Positions 1 to 8,952 of a stretch of DNA of 63,311 bases are shown here, piece after piece. Source of the DNA: Acidimicrobiaceae bacterium (GTDB lineage: Bacteria; Actinomycetota; Acidimicrobiia; Acidimicrobiales; Poriferisodalaceae); assembly GCA_026713105.1 (NCBI GenBank), contig JAPOPC010000015.1, positions 1 to 63,311 on the forward strand, in the 5' to 3' direction. How positions within the stretch are numbered: position 1 is the stretch's first letter; each line of letters starts with the position of its first letter. The position numbers and the translations under genes are program-made. The notes under the pieces were generated by a model. The model was not told the origin of the DNA, did not search any database, and worked only from the letters and a program-made list of their open reading frames with translations.

Positions 1-36
1 ATCAGCAACAACGCACGCGTAAGGTCAACAGCCACG

Positions 37-85
37 GGGATCCTCCCGAATCGGGGTCTCGACACCTCCGATTCTGGGGGATCCC
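37..85. repeat. 18-bp imperfect inverted repeat
   Basis: The arms 37-54 and 68-85 are reverse complements apart from one G-T wobble and one mismatch, around a 13-nt loop. There is no T-run on either side, so an intrinsic terminator is not evident. It may be the 3' structure of a gene that lies left of the window, or an extragenic palindrome. Confidence 0.5.
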
Positions 86-392
86 TCCCTATCCAGCCCG
101 GACCCTCACAGCGCTACCCCACGCGGAAACGCGAAGCGCCCAATATCTGCCGGAGCTGAGTAAAGAACTGGCAATGGCCATCGTTCGGATGCGCGATGCG
201 CTCAACACACCCCCCGAGTGACCGCCGTTGGTGATGGCTCGCCGGTAGTGCGGAGCGGCAGCTCTCGGTTGTGATGTCGCTGCGCACTTGAGAAACCCGC
301 AATTGCAGGTGACATGGCGTTCGGGGGCGAACTTACGCTGCGAACGGCTCGACCCTGACAGGGTCGCGACAACCGACGACGTGGGGGTAGCG
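86..392. other. Stretch without a recognised gene, upstream of the amidase
   Basis: No known gene can be recognised here. Frame 3 on the + strand is open from the window edge to a TGA at 219-221 and ends in a plausible helix (PELSKELAMAIVRMRDAL), so it could be the tail of a gene starting left of the window. Because it also reads through the inverted repeat at 37-85, this is only a weak possibility. The stretch 288-392 could be amidase coding sequence if translation begins at TTG 288, but family alignment argues against that. Confidence 0.3.
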
Positions 393-1943
393 GTGGCCGT
401 TCCAGTACCCGACCTGGATGAGCTGCGTGAGATTTCGCAGCGCTGGAATCTGGGGCTTCATGACGACGAACTCTCGGTGTACCAAGCGCTGATCGAGGGC
501 GCGCTGGGCTCATATGAGTACGTGGATGCGATGTACGACGCATCCAAGCCCGTGGCTCCCGAGCGCAGCAGCTACCGGCCGGATGACGCCGACAACGAGT
601 TCGGCGCTTGGTACGTGCGATGCGACCTCCAAGACGCCGAGTCGGGACCTCTGTCGGGCAAGACGTTCGCCATCAAGGACAACGTGGCCGTAGCGGGCGT
701 GCCGATGATGAATGGTTCCCGCATCGTGGAGGGCTACGTGCCGACGGTGGACGCCACGGTCGTCTCGCGGATCCTTGCCGCAGGCGGCCGGATACTGGGC
801 AAGTCGGCGTGTGAGGATCTCTGCTTCTCAGGGGCCAGCCACACCTGCGCGACCGGCCCCATTCGCAATCCGTGGGACACGTCGCGCACGTCGGGGGGAT
901 CATCGGGCGGCAGCGGCGCTCTCGTCGCAGCCGGCGAGGTGGACATGGCGATCGCCGGCGACCAGGGCGGGTCGATCCGGATGCCGTCGGCGTTCTGCGG
1001 CAATGTCGGGCTGAAGCCGACCTTCGGCTTGGTGCCTTACACCGGGGCCTATCCGATCGAGTGGACCATCGATCATCTGGGCCCGATCGCTCGCAACATG
1101 GCTGATCTCGCGGCATTCCTGACGGCAATCGCGGGACCTGACGGCAACGACCCGCGTCAACCGCACGCGCCGTCGGGGATCGACTACGCCGACGGCATGG
1201 AAGACGGCATCGACGGGCTCAAGATCGGTGTCGTCGCCGAGGGCTTCGGCTGGGAGGGACTCAGCGATGGGGTGTCGGACGCGCTCGTGGAGGCCGCTGC
1301 TGGGCGTCTCGCAGACGCAGGCGCGATCGTCGAGGCATTCTCGATGCCCGAACACCGGGATGCCTTGCACGTGTGGAACGTCATCGCGACCGACGGCGCC
1401 ATGTGGCAGATGATCCGCGGCAACGGCTACGGCATGAACTATCGGGGGCTGTTCGACCCCGAGCAGATCGAGCACACCCAACGTGGCTGGAAGACCAACG
1501 CTGCCCTGACGTCGAAGACGCTCAAGTTTGTGCTGTTGTGTGCTGAGCACACGTTCTCGCACACAGGTGGAGGGGCCTACGCCCGCGCATCCAATGTCCG
1601 TCCGCAGATCAACGCCGCCGTCGATGCCGCACTCGGCCGCTTTGACGTGCTGTGCTATCCGACGCTGCCGTTCCCGGCGACGAAGATCCCGTCGAGCGAC
1701 GCTCCGATTGACGAGTACGTGGCGCGGGCGCTGGAGATGATCCCCAATACCGCGGTATCGAACGTGACCGGCAATCCCGACCTGACGATTCCGGTCGCAG
1801 CGGGAGGCGGATTACCCGTGGGAATGAGCATCGTGGGCAGGCAATGGGATGAGCGGACGCTGATTCGGGTGGGCCGGGCCTATGAGAGGCTTGTGGGCGG
1901 TTTCGAACTGTCTCCGATGGCAAAGGAAAGTCTCGGCGGCTGA
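393..1943 (+). CDS. Amidase signature family enzyme (Rhodococcus-type amidase)
   Basis: Hydrolyses a carboxamide to acid and ammonia with the Ser-cisSer-Lys triad of the amidase signature family. Counting from the upstream TTG at 288, the triad is Lys130 (in FAIKDN), Ser205 (in GGSSGGS) and Ser229 (in GDQGGSIRMPS). The helical N-terminal segment (ALGSYEYVDAMYD) and stretches such as VAGVPMMNGSR and CEDLCFSG match the Rhodococcus enantioselective amidases of about 520 residues. I prefer GTG 393 (516 residues): GGGGG lies 5 nt upstream and the length then fits the family; GTG 381 and TTG 288 are alternatives. It is followed by a two-component system and an amide-type ABC importer, so the physiological substrate is probably a small imported amide, which is inference. 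Confidence 0.9.
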   Translation: MAVPVPDLDELREISQRWNLGLHDDELSVYQALIEGALGSYEYVDAMYDASKPVAPERSSYRPDDADNEFGAWYVRCDLQDAESGPLSGKTFAIKDNVAVAGVPMMNGSRIVEGYVPTVDATVVSRILAAGGRILGKSACEDLCFSGASHTCATGPIRNPWDTSRTSGGSSGGSGALVAAGEVDMAIAGDQGGSIRMPSAFCGNVGLKPTFGLVPYTGAYPIEWTIDHLGPIARNMADLAAFLTAIAGPDGNDPRQPHAPSGIDYADGMEDGIDGLKIGVVAEGFGWEGLSDGVSDALVEAAAGRLADAGAIVEAFSMPEHRDALHVWNVIATDGAMWQMIRGNGYGMNYRGLFDPEQIEHTQRGWKTNAALTSKTLKFVLLCAEHTFSHTGGGAYARASNVRPQINAAVDAALGRFDVLCYPTLPFPATKIPSSDAPIDEYVARALEMIPNTAVSNVTGNPDLTIPVAAGGGLPVGMSIVGRQWDERTLIRVGRAYERLVGGFELSPMAKESLGG

Positions 1944-1972
1944 ACGCAGAGCACACGAACCGTGCTCTATTG

Positions 1973-3190
1973 ATGGGGGAAGCATCGGTCTCAGGGCGCG
2001 AGGGAGCTATGGCTGAAGTCAGGCCTGAGGGGAACGGTCCGGTGGACAACGAAGCTGCCCCCCTGGAGGATCTCGAACGACTCGCAGATCTCAGCGAGAC
2101 GCTGGTTGGATTCCTCGATCCAGGGGTTCTCGCCCAGCGCAGTGCGACGTTGCTGCACCGCCTGCTGGGGCTCCCCCTCATATCCGTGGCAGTGCGCGAC
2201 GGCATGTCGCACTTCGCGATGCGCGGCGTTCACGGAGCCCGCACCGACCATTACCGCCAAGTCCAACTGTCGACGGGCGAGGGCATGGGCGGCAGGGTGA
2301 TGATCGAGCGACGGCCGATCGAGGTGGAGAACTACACCACAGATCCGCGCATCACGAACCACTTCTCCGATGTCGTGTCCGCTGAGGGACTCGGAGGCAT
2401 GGTCGCGGTGCCCGTCGAGTACGACGACGAGCTTGTGGGGATCCTGTACGGCGGTCTTCGCTCGATCGGATCTATCGGCGACCGATCCAAAGTGCTGCTC
2501 GAAGAAGCGGCGACCAACTTGGCACCGATGATGGCCGCGTCGATTCGCGCCGCCACGGCGATCCGACGGCACGTCGATGCCGAGCGTCAACGCATTGCGA
2601 GTGATCTCCATGATGACGTAAGCCAACTGCTGTTTTCGATCAGCGTTGCTGCTCAATGTCTGCGAGACGGAGGCAACGAGAGCCAGTCGGCCATTGCCGA
2701 GCGCATTGAGCGTCAAGCTCAAGAAGCCACCCAACGGATGCGCCAGGCCTTCAATGTCACCGAGCCCAGCAATTCGAACGAGTCCGCGACAGTTGCCCTT
2801 CAGAGTGAGATCGACGACCTGGCAGCCAGATCGGGACTCATGGCGCATTTCGTCGTGCGGGGCGCAATCCGTCCGATGCCGCAGCGAGTCGAGGCTGCGC
2901 TCGTCAGCATCGTCCGTCAAGCCTTCTTCAACATCGAACAGCACGCGCAGGCGTCCATGGTCGTCGCGACGCTGGAGTTCCGAGAAGCAGAAGTCTCGCT
3001 GGTCATCCAGGACGACGGCCACGGGCTGCCTGAGCCATTTGAGCTACTCGTGGTTCCATCAGGCGATCGGCACTGGGGCTTGGCTTCGATGCTGCGACAA
3101 GCGCAGCGCCAGGGCGGCAATTTGGAGGTGCGGCCAGGAGAGGACGGCGGAACGACGGTCCGTATCACCATGCCCGTCGGCGAGCACTGA
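1973..3190 (+). CDS. GAF-domain sensor histidine kinase, NarL/DesK type
   Basis: Soluble sensor kinase with no membrane segment. Numbered from the TTG at 1970, a GAF domain covers roughly residues 35-195, followed by a HisKA_3 dimerisation box with phospho-acceptor His214 (ERQRIASDLHDDVSQL) and an HATPase domain with N-box Asn321, a G1 box QDDGHGLP and a glycine-rich end (EDGGTTVRITMP). ATG 1973 begins 29 nt after the amidase stop. ATG 2009 is an alternative: it has AGGGAG just before it but only 2 nt away. The stop overlaps the start of the response regulator (TGATG), so the two are translationally coupled. The position between amidase and importer suggests that it senses an amide or nitrogen signal, but no ligand can be read from the sequence. 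Confidence 0.92.
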   Translation: MGEASVSGREGAMAEVRPEGNGPVDNEAAPLEDLERLADLSETLVGFLDPGVLAQRSATLLHRLLGLPLISVAVRDGMSHFAMRGVHGARTDHYRQVQLSTGEGMGGRVMIERRPIEVENYTTDPRITNHFSDVVSAEGLGGMVAVPVEYDDELVGILYGGLRSIGSIGDRSKVLLEEAATNLAPMMAASIRAATAIRRHVDAERQRIASDLHDDVSQLLFSISVAAQCLRDGGNESQSAIAERIERQAQEATQRMRQAFNVTEPSNSNESATVALQSEIDDLAARSGLMAHFVVRGAIRPMPQRVEAALVSIVRQAFFNIEQHAQASMVVATLEFREAEVSLVIQDDGHGLPEPFELLVVPSGDRHWGLASMLRQAQRQGGNLEVRPGEDGGTTVRITMPVGEH

Positions 3191-3819
3191 TGGCCGCTTC
3201 GGTGCTGGTAATCGATGATCATCCGGTGGTGATCGACGGAGTCCGCCAGCTGCTGGCCCGAGCGTCGGAGTTCACGATGGTCGGTGAAGCCACCAATGGC
3301 GACGACGGGGTGGCACTGGCGCAGTCGTTGGGACCTGACCTGGTGCTGTTGGACCTCAAGCTCGGCGACAGCTTCGCCCCGCACCTGTGCCGTCTGCTGA
3401 TGGAAGCGTCCGAAGTGTCGCGCATCGTGATCCACACCGCGTTCGACGACCGCGAACCGCTGCGGGCCTGCCTGAATGCAGGCGCTGTCGGAGTCGTCCT
3501 CAAGGACGCCAGCAATCTCATGGATGCGCTGCGCCAAGTGATGACTGGCGAGATCTACGTGGATCCTTCGCTCGTCGTCGACCCGAAGGCCCGCGCAATG
3601 CGGCTCGGGGACGAAGGCGGCGTGTACGAGTCGCTGACGCTGCGGGAATATGAGGTCTTGTGCGTCATGGCGTTGGGACGCACCAGCAAGGAGATCGCAG
3701 CCGAGCTGCATCTGGCCGAGAACACAGTGCGTAGCTACACCCAGGCGCTGCTCTCGAAGCTGCACGCCCGCAACCGCATCGAGGCTGTGGCAATCGCCCG
3801 CGAGCTGCGACTGCTCTAG
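3190..3819 (+). CDS. NarL/LuxR-family response regulator
   Basis: Receiver domain (residues 1-120) with the acidic pair Asp9/Asp10, phospho-acceptor Asp55 (LVLLDLKLGD) and a conserved Lys in VVLKDAS. The C-terminal LuxR helix-turn-helix reads LTLREYEVLCVMALGRTSKE and continues through the recognition helix ENTVRSYTQALLSKL. At 209 residues it has the usual length. Its ATG overlaps the kinase stop by one base, so this is the cognate pair. The next gene is the importer's binding protein, and a pair of 12-bp direct repeats lies just after this gene, so a likely target is the importer promoter. Confidence 0.93.
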   Translation: MAASVLVIDDHPVVIDGVRQLLARASEFTMVGEATNGDDGVALAQSLGPDLVLLDLKLGDSFAPHLCRLLMEASEVSRIVIHTAFDDREPLRACLNAGAVGVVLKDASNLMDALRQVMTGEIYVDPSLVVDPKARAMRLGDEGGVYESLTLREYEVLCVMALGRTSKEIAAELHLAENTVRSYTQALLSKLHARNRIEAVAIARELRLL

Positions 3820-3825
3820 CTAGCA

Positions 3826-3865
3826 CCTGCATTCGCGGGTAATTCCGCTCAACCCTGCATTCGCG
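3826..3865 (+). promoter_or_regulatory. Pair of 12-bp direct repeats upstream of the binding-protein gene
   Basis: CCTGCATTCGCG occurs at 3826-3837 and again at 3854-3865, 28 bp apart, in the 177-bp gap between the response regulator and the binding-protein gene. Two identical 12-mers so close together are unlikely by chance. They could be response-regulator sites controlling the importer. Binding is not shown. Confidence 0.4.
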
Positions 3866-3996
3866 TGTGTCGGTGAGTCGGACATGGGCCATAAGCACTG
3901 CCCAGAACACGCCTCTTGCCCATCGCACCGTAGGAGCCGCGGCGTGCGGCAACTGCAGTCGATGGCGGAAGCGTCACGAAGGGGAGACCAGTACCT

Positions 3997-5382
3997 ATGT
4001 CTGCAAACCAAAGCATGACCGGGCGCCGAGCCCGAAGTCGCCTATCCAGGCTCGCCGTCGCAATCGTCGCGGTCGCCCTGACCGTGGCGGCATGCACCAG
4101 CAGCGATGATGACGCCGAACCGGCTGCAGAGACCGCAGCGGCCGCAGATGCGGGAACCGCCGACACTGCGGCCGAGGCCACAGAGACCACGGCTGCCGTC
4201 GCGGCGGACGACACCCCTGCCGACGAACCTGCCGCGCCGGCCGATACCGAACCGATCCGTGTCGGAAGCCTCCTTGACGAGACGGGGCCGCTGAACATCT
4301 ACGGCACGCCGATGGCGGACGCGACCCGGCTCGCAATCGCGGACATCAACGCGAAGGGCGGCGTGCTCGGACGCCAGCTTGAACTCGTGGCTCTTGATTC
4401 GAAGTCTGATCAGAACGAGTACATCGCCGGCGCCGACCGGCTGGTGTCCGAAGACCTCGCAGTGGTCCATGCAGGCATCACCAGCGCATCGCGTGAGGCG
4501 ATTCGCCCAATCTTCGACGAAGCCGAGTTGCTGTACTTCTACAACGTCCTCTATGAGGGCGGCGTGTGCGACCGCAACACCTTCGTCACCGGTGTCGTGC
4601 CGACCCAGCAGCTCCAAGTGCTCATCCCGTGGGCCATCGAGAACATGGGCCCGCGCCTGTATGTGCTGGCCGCTGATTACAACTACGGCCAGATTTCGGC
4701 CGACTGGGTCCGCGAGTATGCGGCCGTCAACGGCGGCGAGATTGTGGGAGAGGATTTCTTCCCGCTCGACGTCGCCGAATTCGGCACCACGATCTCAGAG
4801 GTTCAGGAAGCCAGCCCCGATGCGGTCGTGTCGCTGCTGGTCGGCGGCGCCCACATGTCGTTCTACAGCCAGTACAACGCGGCCGGGGTCAACGCTGACA
4901 TCCCGATCGTGTCGACGACCTTCGGGCTCGGCAGCGAACAGGTCGCGCTCGATGCGGCCTCTTCCGAGGGCATCGTCGTCGCCTACCCGTATTTCGAAGA
5001 ACTCGACACTGCGGTCAACGCCGAATTTGTGGCTGCATGGCACGGCGAGTTCGGTAGTGACTACCCCTACGTCACGGACCTCGCTGTGTATGTCTGGGAG
5101 GGATGGCACCTGTGGGCAGACGCTGTGAACGCAGCGGGGACATTGGACCGTGACGCTGTGATCGCGCAGCTCGAGAGCGGTGTCAGCTTCGTCAGCCCGA
5201 AGGGCGAGGTGAGCCTGGACGGCGGTTCGCACCATCTGGTCCAGCCGGTGAGCTTGGCACGGGCCAACGCCGACAACGGTTTCGATGTCTTCGAGACGTT
5301 CGACAATATCCCGCCCTCGTTCGAGCAGGACGTCTGCGACCTGATCGCCAGCCCCGACACGAACGAGCAGTTCACTCCCTGA
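3997..5382 (+). CDS. Amide/urea-type ABC transporter substrate-binding lipoprotein
   Basis: Exported lipoprotein that captures the substrate. A basic N-terminus and hydrophobic stretch end in a lipobox (LTVAAC, Cys33), followed by an Ala/Glu/Asp/Thr-rich linker to about residue 85. The periplasmic-binding type I domain has motifs typical of the AmiC/FmdD/UrtA branch (ETGPLNIYGTPM, VLAADYNYGQISADW) rather than of leucine-binding proteins. GGGGAG lies about 10 nt before ATG 3997. A strong hairpin follows the gene, probably giving more of this protein than of the membrane subunits. With an amidase upstream, the cargo is most likely a short-chain amide or urea-like compound; the exact substrate is inference. 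Confidence 0.9.
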   Translation: MSANQSMTGRRARSRLSRLAVAIVAVALTVAACTSSDDDAEPAAETAAAADAGTADTAAEATETTAAVAADDTPADEPAAPADTEPIRVGSLLDETGPLNIYGTPMADATRLAIADINAKGGVLGRQLELVALDSKSDQNEYIAGADRLVSEDLAVVHAGITSASREAIRPIFDEAELLYFYNVLYEGGVCDRNTFVTGVVPTQQLQVLIPWAIENMGPRLYVLAADYNYGQISADWVREYAAVNGGEIVGEDFFPLDVAEFGTTISEVQEASPDAVVSLLVGGAHMSFYSQYNAAGVNADIPIVSTTFGLGSEQVALDAASSEGIVVAYPYFEELDTAVNAEFVAAWHGEFGSDYPYVTDLAVYVWEGWHLWADAVNAAGTLDRDAVIAQLESGVSFVSPKGEVSLDGGSHHLVQPVSLARANADNGFDVFETFDNIPPSFEQDVCDLIASPDTNEQFTP

Positions 5383-5408
5383 TCCCGAACAGCGGAGCCG
5401 GCGACATC

Positions 5409-5454
5409 CAGTCGCAGGAAGGCGTCAGCACCCCTCGGCGCCTTCCTGCGGCTG
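5409..5454 (+). terminator. 16-bp hairpin between binding protein and permease
   Basis: The arms 5409-5424 and 5439-5454 pair over 16 bp with a single G-T wobble and a 14-nt loop, 27 nt after the binding-protein stop and 39 nt before the permease start. No T-run follows. It is best read as a partial terminator or a 3'-end-protecting mRNA hairpin, as is common after binding-protein genes of ABC operons. Confidence 0.65.
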
Positions 5455-5492
5455 CGTTCTGAACCCGAAGAACTACGGAGCACGCCGAGCCG

Positions 5493-6356
5493 ATGGCCTT
5501 CGACCGACTCTTCAACCTCGGCTTCGACCTGGTCACGTCGATCTCGGTGCTGGCCTTGGTGTCGGTCGGGTTGGCGATCACGTTCGGTATGAGGGGGATC
5601 ATCAACCTCGCTCACGGCGAGTTCATCATGCTGGGGGCGTTCGCCACGCTCACAGGGGTTCGCAATGGGCTCAACACTTGGGTCGCGATGCTGGCCGCGG
5701 CGGTTGCGGTCGGTGTGTTCGGCATCATCGTCGAGCGCTTGCTGATCCGATGGCTCTATGCCCGCTTGGCGGACACGATGCTCGCTACTTGGGGCCTGTC
5801 GTTGGTCATGGTGCAGGTCATCGAGAACATCTATGGATCGGTGACTGAAGGCATTGCAGTACCTGTCGGCGACTTCAGCGTCGGCAATTACTCGATGTCG
5901 ACCTACAACGTCGTGCTGATGGGGGCAGCCGTGGCGTGTGTCCTGGTCACCTACGCCGTCATGCGCCACACCCGCTATGGGCTGCACGCCCGAGCGTCGG
6001 TGCAGTCCCCGTCGATGGCTGAAAGCCTCGGCGTCAACACCTCCCGGATCAATATGTGGACGTTCGGGTTCGGCGCGTCGCTGGCCGGCGCCGCGGGTGC
6101 GGTGCTGGCACCCCTCGTGGGCGTCATTCCCACTATGGGCCAGACGTTCGTGGCCCGCTCGTTCATGACGGTGATCGTCGGCGGACCTGCCTTCGTCGCC
6201 GGTCCAGTGTCGGCGAGTGGGCTGCTGGGATTCATAGAGAACGTCAGCACGAATCTGTTCACGCCGGTCATCGGGCAAGCAATGTTGCTGATCGCTGCGA
6301 TCGTCATTCTGCGGTTCTTGCCCCAAGGCCTCACCGGTCAGCGAAGCCTGCGATGA
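5493..6356 (+). CDS. LivH/UrtB-type ABC transporter permease
   Basis: Inner-membrane permease of the branched-chain amino acid/urea/amide importer class, 287 residues, almost entirely hydrophobic helices. The N-terminus contains the family signature FGMRGIINLAHGEFIMLGA, and the EAA-like loop region is SMAESLGVNTSRINMW. The stop overlaps the next start by four bases (ATGA), indicating coupling to the second permease. It forms a heterodimer channel with the LivM half of the following fusion protein. Substrate selectivity comes from the binding protein upstream. Confidence 0.92.
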   Translation: MAFDRLFNLGFDLVTSISVLALVSVGLAITFGMRGIINLAHGEFIMLGAFATLTGVRNGLNTWVAMLAAAVAVGVFGIIVERLLIRWLYARLADTMLATWGLSLVMVQVIENIYGSVTEGIAVPVGDFSVGNYSMSTYNVVLMGAAVACVLVTYAVMRHTRYGLHARASVQSPSMAESLGVNTSRINMWTFGFGASLAGAAGAVLAPLVGVIPTMGQTFVARSFMTVIVGGPAFVAGPVSASGLLGFIENVSTNLFTPVIGQAMLLIAAIVILRFLPQGLTGQRSLR

Positions 6357-8230
6357 ACGCCGGCACGGCACGGTTCCGCTCCCAGCAAGCAGGCTCCGCC
6401 CGCGGTTCGGTGCGAAACGACACGGCAGCAGCCGCGGCCGCATTTGCCGTCGTCGCCGTCCTGGCCAACCTGGTCGAGGAGTTCACGGCCTTCGAGTGGA
6501 CTCTGTGGGCCACTCAGGCAATCCTGGCTCTGTCGCTCACGCTCGTATGGGGACAAGGCGGCATCTTCAGCCTCGGCCAGGCGGCTATCTACGGCGTCGG
6601 CGGCTACACCTACGGGTTCTGGGCCATCAATCTCGCCGACAACACCGGCGAGACGATGTCCGCAGTACTGGCGGCCGTCGCAGCGGGAACGATCGTCGCC
6701 GCGCTGCTCGGCTACTTCATGTTCTACGGCAACGTGACCGATGTCTACGTGGCGATCATCACGCTGGCCACCAGCTTGGTGCTGTTCGCGTTCGTGAACT
6801 CGACCTCCGGCACGGCCTACCGCATCGGCGACGCGCCGTTCGGCGGGTACAACGGCATGACCCGTATTCCCCGGCTCACGGTGCGGCTGCCCGGCGCCGA
6901 GAGCTACATGCTCACTCGCACGCAGTTCTTCTTGGTGTGCGCCGCCGCGGGGCTCGTCATCGCCGTCGTCATCCGGGTCATCGCCCGCAGGCCGTTCGGA
7001 CGCGTCTCAGTCGCGTTGCAGCACAACGAGCTGCGCACCGAGCTGCTCGGCTACGACGTCCGCCGGCACAAGCTCGCGCTGTTCACCGTCGGCGGGGCCA
7101 TCGCCGGATTCGCCGGCGCCCTCTTCGCTGCATGGGGCAGGTTCATCAGTCCCCCGGTGTTCTCGCTCGCGCCTGCGGCCCTAGTCGTGATCTGGGTGCT
7201 GGTCGGCGGTCGCACCAGCGTCGCCGGCGCGTTCGTGGGCGTGCTGGTCGTCAAGGGCTTCTCGTCATGGTTCGGCGGCGCGAGCGGCGACAACGAGCCG
7301 ATCGTTCTCGGTCTGCTGCTGATCGTGATCGTCCTGGCACTGCCCGGCGGGATCGTCCCCAGCCTTGGACGCACGCGAAGCCGGATATCCAGGTTTCTGG
7401 CCAGCCGCAGCCGAGCGTCAGCGGCCGATGCACCGGTGCCGTCGCAGAACCTAGACCGCGTCCTCGAGGTGCTGTCCGACACCGGCTCCGAGGATCGAGG
7501 GCACCGGATTGCCGTGCGGGGCGTCACCAAGCAGTTCGGCGGGCTCGCAGCAGTCAACGACGTCACGTTGGCCTTCCCGTCTCGGGGAGTGTCGTGTCTC
7601 ATCGGGCCCAATGGGGCGGGCAAGAGCACCCTGCTCGCCCTGCTCTCCGGTCAGCTGCGAACGACCTCCGGAGCCGTCACCCTTGACGATCATGACCTGA
7701 CCAAGTGGCATCCCTACCGTCGGGCGCGCGGCGGTGTGGGCATCAAGCTGCAGGTCGCATCGATCTACAAGGCCTTGACGGCCCGAGAGAACCTCTGGCT
7801 CGCCTGCTACGCCAAGTCCCGCAGCATCGAATCGGCCCGGACTCGCTCATCGGAGCTCCTCGAATGGCTCGGGTTGAGCGACGATGCCGAACGCCCAGCC
7901 GGGACACTGTCTCACGGCCAGCAGCAGTGGCTGGAGGTCGGCATGGTCGTCGCCGGCGAGCCCAGCGTCGTGCTGCTCGACGAGCCCACGGCCGGAATGA
8001 CACGCGACGAGACCGAGCGCACTGCGGCTCTGGTCGCCCAACTGGGCGAACGCGCATCTGTCATCGTCGTCGAGCACGACATGGAATTCGTGCGCCGCTT
8101 GGACGCGCCCATCGCTGTGCTCCATATGGGCTCGTTGTTCGCCCAAGGCAGCTTCGAACAGCTATCGCGCGACGAACGAATCATCGACATCTACCTCGGA
8201 GGAAGGCACGCCGATGCTGCAAGCGAGTGA
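6353..8230 (+). CDS. Fused LivM/UrtC permease and LivG/UrtD ATPase
   Basis: 625 residues from ATG 6353, which overlaps the previous stop (ATGA). The open frame extends upstream to 6056 but inside livH, so that start is rejected. Residues about 25-340 are a LivM-type permease (LVWGQGGIFSLGQAAIYG). A linker of about 40 residues leads to an ABC ATPase from about residue 385, with Walker A GPNGAGKST near 416, signature LSHGQQQWLE, Walker B VVLLDEPTAGM and H-loop VEHDMEF. LSHGQQQWLE is typical of the urea/amide (UrtD) branch. Fusions of these two subunits are known in actinobacteria; here one polypeptide supplies half of the channel and half of the motor. Confidence 0.9.
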   Translation: MNAGTARFRSQQAGSARGSVRNDTAAAAAAFAVVAVLANLVEEFTAFEWTLWATQAILALSLTLVWGQGGIFSLGQAAIYGVGGYTYGFWAINLADNTGETMSAVLAAVAAGTIVAALLGYFMFYGNVTDVYVAIITLATSLVLFAFVNSTSGTAYRIGDAPFGGYNGMTRIPRLTVRLPGAESYMLTRTQFFLVCAAAGLVIAVVIRVIARRPFGRVSVALQHNELRTELLGYDVRRHKLALFTVGGAIAGFAGALFAAWGRFISPPVFSLAPAALVVIWVLVGGRTSVAGAFVGVLVVKGFSSWFGGASGDNEPIVLGLLLIVIVLALPGGIVPSLGRTRSRISRFLASRSRASAADAPVPSQNLDRVLEVLSDTGSEDRGHRIAVRGVTKQFGGLAAVNDVTLAFPSRGVSCLIGPNGAGKSTLLALLSGQLRTTSGAVTLDDHDLTKWHPYRRARGGVGIKLQVASIYKALTARENLWLACYAKSRSIESARTRSSELLEWLGLSDDAERPAGTLSHGQQQWLEVGMVVAGEPSVVLLDEPTAGMTRDETERTAALVAQLGERASVIVVEHDMEFVRRLDAPIAVLHMGSLFAQGSFEQLSRDERIIDIYLGGRHADAASE

Positions 8231-8915
8231 CCTGCGAGCCGGCTACGGGTCCGCAGCAGTGCTGCACGGCGTCAGCCTCTCCCTCGCCGAAGGCGAGCGC
8301 GCCGCCGTTCTCGGCCGCAACGGAGTCGGCAAGACGACGCTCATGCGGGCGCTCAGCGGCACGATCAGCTCCACAGGCGGGACGCTCACATTCCAGGGGA
8401 CCGATCTGGTGTCGCTGCGGCCGCACGAACGAGCCCGACTCGGCATCGCCCACGTACCCCAAGGACGCGACATCTTCCCCAAGCTCACCGTCGCGGAGAA
8501 CCTCAGGGTCGGCGCCGCAGCGATACGCGGTTCGGCCGATGCCCAGATCGACGAGGTCTACGACGAGTTCCCCTTGCTCGCAGAGCGCCGACGCGCTCGC
8601 GGCGGCAGCCTCTCAGGCGGTCAACAGCAGATCCTGGCCTTGGCACGGGCCCTGGTCTCAGAGCCGAAACTGCTGCTGCTCGACGAGCCCTCCGAAGGCA
8701 TTCAGCCCTCCATCCTCGACGAGATCGCCGAGGCCATCGATCACATCAATTTCGCCCGAGGGATCACCGTGCTCGTCGTCGAGCAGAACCTCGACTTCGC
8801 AGCTCGCATTGCGGAACGCGGCCTGATCATGGACAAGGGCGAGATCATCGAAACCCTCGACATAGCCGAACTCCACGACAACCGCGACCTCCAACGCAAG
8901 TTCCTGGCCTTGTAG
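8214..8915 (+). CDS. LivF/UrtE-type ABC transporter ATP-binding protein
   Basis: Second ATPase of the importer, 233 residues. Walker A is GRNGVGKTT, the signature LSGGQQQILALARAL, Walker B LLLLDEPSEGIQPS and the H-loop VVEQNLDFA. ATG 8214 sits inside the last codons of the fusion gene (17-nt overlap) and has a GGAGGAAGG ribosome site upstream. It completes a transporter of binding protein, LivH, LivM-LivG and LivF. Closest in character to UrtE/FmdF-like subunits, given the rest of the operon. Confidence 0.92.
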   Translation: MLQASDLRAGYGSAAVLHGVSLSLAEGERAAVLGRNGVGKTTLMRALSGTISSTGGTLTFQGTDLVSLRPHERARLGIAHVPQGRDIFPKLTVAENLRVGAAAIRGSADAQIDEVYDEFPLLAERRRARGGSLSGGQQQILALARALVSEPKLLLLDEPSEGIQPSILDEIAEAIDHINFARGITVLVVEQNLDFAARIAERGLIMDKGEIIETLDIAELHDNRDLQRKFLAL

Positions 8916-8952
8916 GCAACTGCCCCAGCACCTCACCGACGGAGCACACCGC

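Noticed and set aside
6056..6352. N-terminal extension of the fused permease/ATPase
   Set aside because: It would lie inside the preceding permease gene and is Arg-rich and non-hydrophobic. The ATG at 6353 with ATGA overlap is the natural start.
5067..6443. Long minus-strand open frame across the livH-type gene
   Set aside because: Antisense shadow; the plus-strand frame has transporter signatures and fits the operon.
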